Shown here in pieces: positions 60,235 through 64,000 of a DNA stretch of 64,000 nt. Made by a program: the position numbers and the translations under genes. Within the stretch, counting starts at the first letter, position 1. Every line of letters begins with the position of its first letter. The stretch is taken from NCBI GenBank assembly GCA_963665195.1, contig OY762070.1, positions 1,426,001 to 1,490,000 on the forward strand, read 5' to 3'. The notes under the pieces are model-generated. The model did not search any database, was not told where the DNA came from, and saw only the letters and a list, made by a program, of their open reading frames with translations. The stretch comes from VXYL01 sp963665195 (GTDB taxonomy: Bacteria > Pseudomonadota > Gammaproteobacteria > Pseudomonadales > Azotimanducaceae).

Positions 60235-60480
60235 GAGTTCAGCGAAACCTCGTCTCGACGTATTTCCCGATGTCCTCGGCGCCGAGGCGCACCGTCCGCG
60301 GTCCGCTTCGCACGTAGAAGTCGCCGGCCTCCCTCTTCTCCAGCCCCTTCCACTTCAAGTACACGGGCACCGGGCTGCGCTGGCAGCTCACGAGGCATAC
60401 CGTCTTGCCGTCGACGGTCTGCGTGATGGGGTCGATGCAGGTGCCCGTCCGGTCGCCGAGGCCGTTGCGAACGGCTGCGC
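60235..60480 (-). pseudogene. C-terminal remnant of an AlbA/nuclease-type defence protein
   Basis: The minus-strand frame ending TGA at 60235-60240 reads CIDPITQTVDGKTVCLVSCQ, RSPVPVYLKWKGLEKREAGD and FYVRSGPRTVRLGAEDIGKY, a pattern of the C-terminal end of AlbA_2/Schlafen-like and similar nuclease-ATPase proteins (V.VE...PVY.......FYVR.G.....L...E...Y). No start or upstream domains remain. The frame upstream turns into a different remnant. Confidence 0.5.
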
Positions 60481-60499
60481 GAGGTGGCGCGGCCGGGGT

Positions 60500-60690
60500 T
60501 CAGGCCGAAGCGTTCGTTCAGGGTCTCGATGATGCGCGAAAGTGTCTCCATTTCTTCGCCCTGCCCAGTGCCGCCCGGCTTGCTGGCGAAGGGTTCGAGC
60601 GCACCCGCTTGGCGCTCGAAGGATGAGCCTCGCAGAGCTTGGAGTCGCGCCAGCGCGTCATGCACCAAAATAGCGCGCACGAAGGGCGGA
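60500..60690 (-). pseudogene. C-terminal fragment of a type I restriction HsdR-like protein
   Basis: On the minus strand GGTGQGEEMETLSRIIETLN (about 60520-60580) continues as ERFGLN. This matches the end of HsdR/DEAD-type restriction subunits (...EKEPLSxIIxxLNERFG), and ALRGSSFERQAGALEP upstream fits the part before it. No helicase motifs or start are present. Together with the adjacent AlbA-like tail it marks a decayed defence locus. Confidence 0.5.
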
Positions 60691-60755
60691 TTTCCTACAG
60701 CCGGTATGGGGATCTGTCGTACCGCTCGCCCATCGCAAAGGGCTACGGTGCGTGC

Positions 60756-61760
60756 ATGAACACGCCCCGGGACATCAAGGACCGCATTTTCAAGCGGCTG
60801 CTGCGGCATCCGGCGCTGGTGCGCGACATGCTGAGCGGCTTCGTGCCGGCGGCTTGGCTGGCGGACCTGCGCCTCGACTCGTTGCGGGAACTACCGTCCG
60901 AGTTCATCACCCCGCGCGGCGACAAGCGGCTGGGCGATGTCTTGTGGCTGGCGGATCGAGCCGCCGGACGGCGTCTGCTGGTGATGGCGGAGCACCAAAC
61001 TGCGCCTGACGGGCGTATGGCGGCGCGCATGGCGGCGCAGACGGGCATGCTCTACGACAGCCTCCGCGCCGAGATGCGCGGGCCAGACAGCCTCTTCCCG
61101 GCGCTGCTGCCGCTGGTGATCTACGCCGGCGACCGGCCGTGGGCCGAGTCGGCGGACCTGTCTGCCACGGTGGAGCCTTCTCTGGTGCCGATCATCATCG
61201 GCGGTCGCCGCTATCTTCTGCTTGAATTGGAGCGCGCGGCGAGTGAGCATCATCAGCCGCGGAACCGGTTCTGGCTGCTGGCGCGGCTGACGTTCGCGGC
61301 GTCTACTGCCGAGGCTACGCAACTGCTGCTCGGCGCGAGCCGCTGGTTGGATCTCGCCGACGAAGACGAGCGGCGCATGCTGCAGGACTTCGAGAGCTGG
61401 TTCCATGCGCTGACGCCGGAGGGCCGACCGACGGACTGGGACCCTGACGAGCGAAGAGGATTGGAGGAAATGATGGGCAGACTCACGACGCTGGAGACCA
61501 ACAATCGTCGCGCGATGGAGCGCTCGCGCGCGGCGGGCATCGCTCAAGGCATCGAACAGGGCATCGAACAGGGCGTCGAGCGGCAGCAGGCGATGCTGGC
61601 GCACCTGGCGGCGCGCCGGTTCGGCGCGGACTGGGGCGGTCGCCTGGCGGCGGCGCTTCGGGCTGCTGATCCGGCGAACCTCGATGGGGTGGCGGACCTC
61701 GTTCTGGACTGCAGCACGGGAGAGCAGTTGCTCAACAGCCTCAACGGCCATGGACGATGA
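60756..61760 (+). CDS. Rpn-family recombination-promoting nuclease/putative transposase
   Basis: A 334-residue protein with the PD-(D/E)xK Rpn core: RLGDVLWLADRAAGRRLLVMAEHQ (D61, E79-H80-Q81) and LPLVIYAGDRPW. The C-terminal half is helical with a repeated GIxQGIEQGIEQGVE (about residues 279-295), then AMLAHLAARRFGADWG. Members promote RecA-independent recombination and are common in mobile or decaying regions; this one looks intact. ATG 60756 is chosen; no Shine-Dalgarno is clear. Neighbouring DNA is remnant-rich. Confidence 0.84.
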   Translation: MNTPRDIKDRIFKRLLRHPALVRDMLSGFVPAAWLADLRLDSLRELPSEFITPRGDKRLGDVLWLADRAAGRRLLVMAEHQTAPDGRMAARMAAQTGMLYDSLRAEMRGPDSLFPALLPLVIYAGDRPWAESADLSATVEPSLVPIIIGGRRYLLLELERAASEHHQPRNRFWLLARLTFAASTAEATQLLLGASRWLDLADEDERRMLQDFESWFHALTPEGRPTDWDPDERRGLEEMMGRLTTLETNNRRAMERSRAAGIAQGIEQGIEQGVERQQAMLAHLAARRFGADWGGRLAAALRAADPANLDGVADLVLDCSTGEQLLNSLNGHGR

Positions 61761-62002
61761 CGCTGGCCGTTGCGTCCGCAACGGCCCCGCCATCCAAGGT
61801 TCAGCCGCCCAAGGTTCAGCCGCGTGCAGTGCGCGTCGCTCAGCGCCCAGCATAGACTCGAAGTCGATCCCTCGAACGGCGATGACCCGCCGCGAGGCAG
61901 TGTCCGCCGCCGTCCTTCTGGCTCTGGGCCCCAAGCGCAATGGCGGTGCGCGACGATGCGCCGCCGCGCACGGCCAGCGGCGGCAGAGGAGGGCGCCAGC
62001 GC

Positions 62003-62562
62003 ATGTTTCGAGCAGACATCCTCGCCGACGCAGGGCGACTCGTCGCACCCCATGCGATGGTCTGGATCAGACGCATCGATGCCGCCAGCGAAGAGGTGTG
62101 GCACCTCATGAGCACGGTCGAGGGTCTCGCGAAATGGTGGATCGTGCCGCCGACGGTGCTCGAACTGCGTCCCGGCGGTGCCTTCAAGCATCACTGGGTG
62201 AACACCGTGCATGACTACCGCGCCGGCGAGTTCATCGACTTTCTCGACCCCGCGGCAGCTACGCCGGCACTGGCGGGATGCGGATGGAGGTGCGCGGCGA
62301 CGGCGACGGCAGCGTGTTCGCCTTCCTCGACACCTGGGCCGAAGGCAGCGACGCCGTCGGCGAGGGCGAACTGGCGCGCCAGCCGGGCGGGCCGGGCACG
62401 CCATGGGCGGGCGTCGCCGGCGGCTGGCACGACATGGTCGACACGCTCCAAGCGGTCGCGACGGGCAGCAACGTTAGCCACAGCTACGAGGAGCTCTGCG
62501 ACTTCTATGTAAGCTATGTGGTGGACCTCTACCGCTGGAGCGCCGCCGTGCAGCGTCGGTAG
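62003..62562 (+). pseudogene. SRPBCC (AHSA1-like) protein gene with a one-base frameshift
   Basis: From ATG 62003 the frame reads MFRADILADAGRLVAPHAMV, then VWHLMSTVEGLAKWWIVPP and FKHHWVNTVHDYRAGEFIDF. The frame shifts near the run of four C (62248-62251), and the next frame continues GSYAGTGGMRMEVRGDGDGS and VFAFLDTWAEGSDAVG, on to a TAG at 62560-62562. A fifth C would restore one reading frame. START/Bet-v1-fold proteins of this class bind hydrophobic ligands. It may be a real mutation or a sequencing or assembly error. Confidence 0.7.
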
Positions 62563-62695
62563 CGGTGCCTTGCGCTCACCGGTTGAGCACGCGATTCGTC
62601 GCAGCCTCATCCGTCGCCGGGAAGTCGATGAAATGTCGTCCCTGCCCTCGCCGTTCAGGTACGCAACGTCGACGCCGCCCGCCTTCGTCGCGTGG

Positions 62696-62844
62696 GCCCC
62701 TACCGCGTGGACCGCCAGAAGCCGCCGCCGCACCGCGTCGCCCCGGCCGAGGCGCCGATCACGATCCAGCATCTCCTGACCCACACCTCGGGCCTCGCGA
62801 GCGGCGGCCCGGCTCCGTGGTCTCCGGCCGTCCCGCCGAGCGCG
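62696..62844 (+). pseudogene. Fragment of a serine hydrolase paralogue
   Basis: 149 bases match 59381-59530 of the intact serine hydrolase gene at about 85% by eye, with one base missing near 62810-62815. The encoded part is PYRVDRQKPPPHRVAPAEAP and ITIQHLLTHTSGLASGG. A weaker protein-level match (VQVRNVDAARLRRVGPYRV) reaches upstream to about 62655. Neither a start nor the catalytic SxxK is present. The spacer 62563-62650 holds nothing else I can name. Confidence 0.7.
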
Positions 62845-62891
62845 TGAACGGCGGACGTTTTCCGAGGGGTGCATTCGCGCCGGGAACGGTC

Positions 62892-62897
62892 TACGAT
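62892..62897 (+). promoter_or_regulatory. Possible -10 box of the SRP RNA gene
   Basis: TACGAT, 19 bases before the first paired base of the RNA. A short 5' leader removed by processing, as for E. coli 4.5S RNA, would fit. The -35 is weak. Confidence 0.35.
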
Positions 62898-62915
62898 CAC
62901 GTCCTGTCGAACGAT

Positions 62916-63025
62916 GGCGACCGTATCGGTCCCCTCGCGACGAAACGGTGTCAACCCCGTCAGGCCCGGAAGGGAGCAGCGGTCGCAGCGATTTCGGGTG
63001 CCGGGGTGTGGCGGGTAGGGTCGCC
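62916..63025 (+). ncRNA. ffs: Signal recognition particle RNA, 4.5S type
   Basis: The conserved SRP tetraloop/loop sequence GTCAGGCCCGGAAGGGAGCAGC lies at about 62952-62973 (read as GTCAGGCCCGGAAGG followed by GAGCAGC), and the 3' partner GGTGCCGGGGTGTGGC follows. The ends GGCGACC (62916-62922) and GGGTCGCC (63018-63025) pair to close the hairpin. Length about 110, as for 4.5S RNA (114 in E. coli). It forms the RNA of SRP with Ffh for membrane protein targeting. Confidence 0.93.
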
Positions 63026-63082
63026 GCCCATCGGTGCGCCGGCGGCGGTTGGCCGACGGCGCAGCTGTACGGGCTGCTTTAC

Positions 63083-63173
63083 GGAGAGGTGTCCGAGCGG
63101 TCGAAGGAGCACGCCTGGAAAGCGTGTATAGGTCAACAGCCTATCGAGGGTTCGAATCCCTCCCTCTCCGCCA
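63083..63173 (+). tRNA. tRNA-Ser (anticodon GGA)
   Basis: A 91-nt class II tRNA with encoded CCA. Acceptor GGAGAGG (63083-63089) pairs with CCTCTCC (63163-63169), followed by discriminator G and CCA (63171-63173). The anticodon loop CTGGAAA in CACGCCTGGAAAGCGTG gives GGA, decoding UCC/UCU. A long variable arm (TATAGGTCAACAGCCTATC) and the T loop GGTTCGAATCC are present. It lies 57 bases downstream of ffs; the two may be co-transcribed. Its 3' end is overlapped by the opposing GtrA gene. Confidence 0.96.
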
Positions 63174-64000
63174 ATGGCCGCGATAGACGTGGTTCTCGGC
63201 AATCAGGTAGTTCACCCCCGCGCCGAGCAGGACGCCGGCGAGCAGCGCGGCGAGCCGGTGTTGAGCGAAAAAGCCGGCCAAGCCGGTGAGCGCGACGTAG
63301 CTGCCGACATTGACGACGAGGCCCAGTGCGCTCGATGCCACGAACGCGGCCCACTGCCGCGCACGAGGTCCGCGCGGCCGGTCGGCGAAGGTCCAGCCGC
63401 GGTTCAGCCGCCAATTCCAGGTCACGGCGGGCCAGAAGGCCAGGAACCGCGCCATGCGGTGGTCGACGCCGAGGCGCTCCAGGCCGAGATAGACGCCAAC
63501 GTCGATCACGAAGCCGCTGGCGCCGACGAGACCGAAGCAGAGCATCCTGGCCAGGGTCTCGAACTTGCATGCGTACAGCCGGCGCAGGTGACGGAGGTAG
63601 TTGAACTGCTCCCGCCAGTCCATCTTGCTGGCGCCTATGCGGCGGTCGGTGAACTCGATGGGCACTTCGCGAACCGCCAAGCGGCCGCGCACGATCAGTT
63701 CAAGGGCGATCTTGTAACCCACCGGAGCGAGCGTTGCGAGATCCGGCACGCTGCGTCGGTGCAGCGCGAAGAACCCGGACAGCGGGTCGCCGCAGGGCGC
63801 CAGGGGCCGAGCAAGCCAGGTGGCGAGCCGAGACATGACGGCTCTGTGCAAGCCCCAGCTGCCGTCCACTCGGCCGCCGGGCGCATAGCGGCTGCCCAGC
63901 ACGATGGCATCGCCCTCTTGCAGGGCGTCGATCAGATCGGGGATGCGTTCCGGCGGATGCGAGAGGTCGGCATCCATCACCACCAGCAGGTCGAAGCGGG
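63141..64000 (-). CDS. Dolichol-phosphate mannosyltransferase-like GT2 fused to a GtrA domain, 5' end outside the window
   Basis: The visible 286 residues start in RFDLLVVMDADLSHPPERIP (DAD metal-binding motif of GT2) and continue VLGSRYAPGGRVDGSWGLHR and FTDRRIGASKMDWREQFNYL. The C-terminal GtrA part has four membrane helices (MLCFGLVGASGFVIDVGVYLG; TWNWRLNRGWTFADRP; LGLVVNVGSYVALTG; LLAGVLLGAGVNYLIAENHVYR). It likely moves a sugar to a polyprenyl phosphate and across the membrane. Its last 11 codons (HWRRGRDSNPR and stop) are the antisense of the tRNA-Ser 3' end. Confidence 0.9.
   Translation of the reverse strand, partial: RFDLLVVMDADLSHPPERIPDLIDALQEGDAIVLGSRYAPGGRVDGSWGLHRAVMSRLATWLARPLAPCGDPLSGFFALHRRSVPDLATLAPVGYKIALELIVRGRLAVREVPIEFTDRRIGASKMDWREQFNYLRHLRRLYACKFETLARMLCFGLVGASGFVIDVGVYLGLERLGVDHRMARFLAFWPAVTWNWRLNRGWTFADRPRGPRARQWAAFVASSALGLVVNVGSYVALTGLAGFFAQHRLAALLAGVLLGAGVNYLIAENHVYRGHWRRGRDSNPR

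Noticed and set aside
60705..60727. Another ISKra4-like end (CTGTCGTACCGC)
   Set aside because: Only a short core of the terminal repeat matches and no partner end or target duplication is seen.

Overview
The window reads as chromosomal DNA of a GC-rich (roughly two-thirds G+C by eye), probably uncultivated gammaproteobacterium. The pointers are an rpoE-rseA-rseB-rseC block, a full-length PlsB acyltransferase, LpxC, a monofunctional RelA with the EFDD motif, DusA, GspC/GspD/GspN of type II secretion, a map-glnD-dapC-dapE run, and a 4.5S-type SRP RNA beside tRNA-Ser(GGA). The many CoA-linked, short-chain dehydrogenase, TRAP and metallo-hydrolase genes suggest an aerobic heterotroph living on small organic acids and lipids (inference).

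Region by region. 1-9 kb: a dense same-strand housekeeping run (sigma-E control, lepA, rnc, era, recO, relA, adk) with overlapping genes. 9-11 kb: an AT-hook/histone-like basic protein, then moeA and tsaB back to back. 11-24 kb, minus strand: plsB, gspDCN, dapE, dapC, glnD, map. 24-28.5 kb, mostly plus strand: a PP2C-type response regulator with its STAS partner (HsbR/HsbA-like), dusA (minus), lpxC and an Sfp/EntD-type phosphopantetheinyl transferase. 28.5-31.6 kb: a complete TRAP transporter (dctPQM). 32-49 kb: metabolic accessory genes (epimerase, SDR, flavin monooxygenase, crotonase plus biotin-dependent carboxylase alpha subunit, quinone oxidoreductase, MFS carriers, metallo-beta-lactamase-fold hydrolases) interrupted by an ISKra4-type insertion sequence with intact ends and a 7-bp target duplication, a frameshifted higA-like antitoxin gene, a trypsin-like protease and an isolated IS end.

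50.1-52.1 kb holds the best candidate for something undescribed: three tightly coupled minus-strand genes of unknown function (130, 285 and about 247 aa), visibly less GC-rich than their neighbours. 52.3-60.2 kb: a double-domain CaiB/BaiF CoA-transferase, a MATE exporter, cytochrome c-prime with an exported ankyrin protein, a cupin plus cytochrome b561 pair, and a serine hydrolase. 60.2-62.9 kb is a gene graveyard: tails of restriction/defence-type proteins, an intact Rpn nuclease/transposase, a one-base-frameshifted SRPBCC gene and a fragment copy of the serine hydrolase. It ends at the SRP RNA and tRNA-Ser, whose 3' end lies under the 3' end of an opposing GT2-GtrA gene that runs off the window.

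Several gene starts are unusual: plsB seems to need a CTG start, one metallo-hydrolase looks leaderless, moeA and tsaB leave no room for promoters between them, and RelA lacks its cysteine-rich domain.
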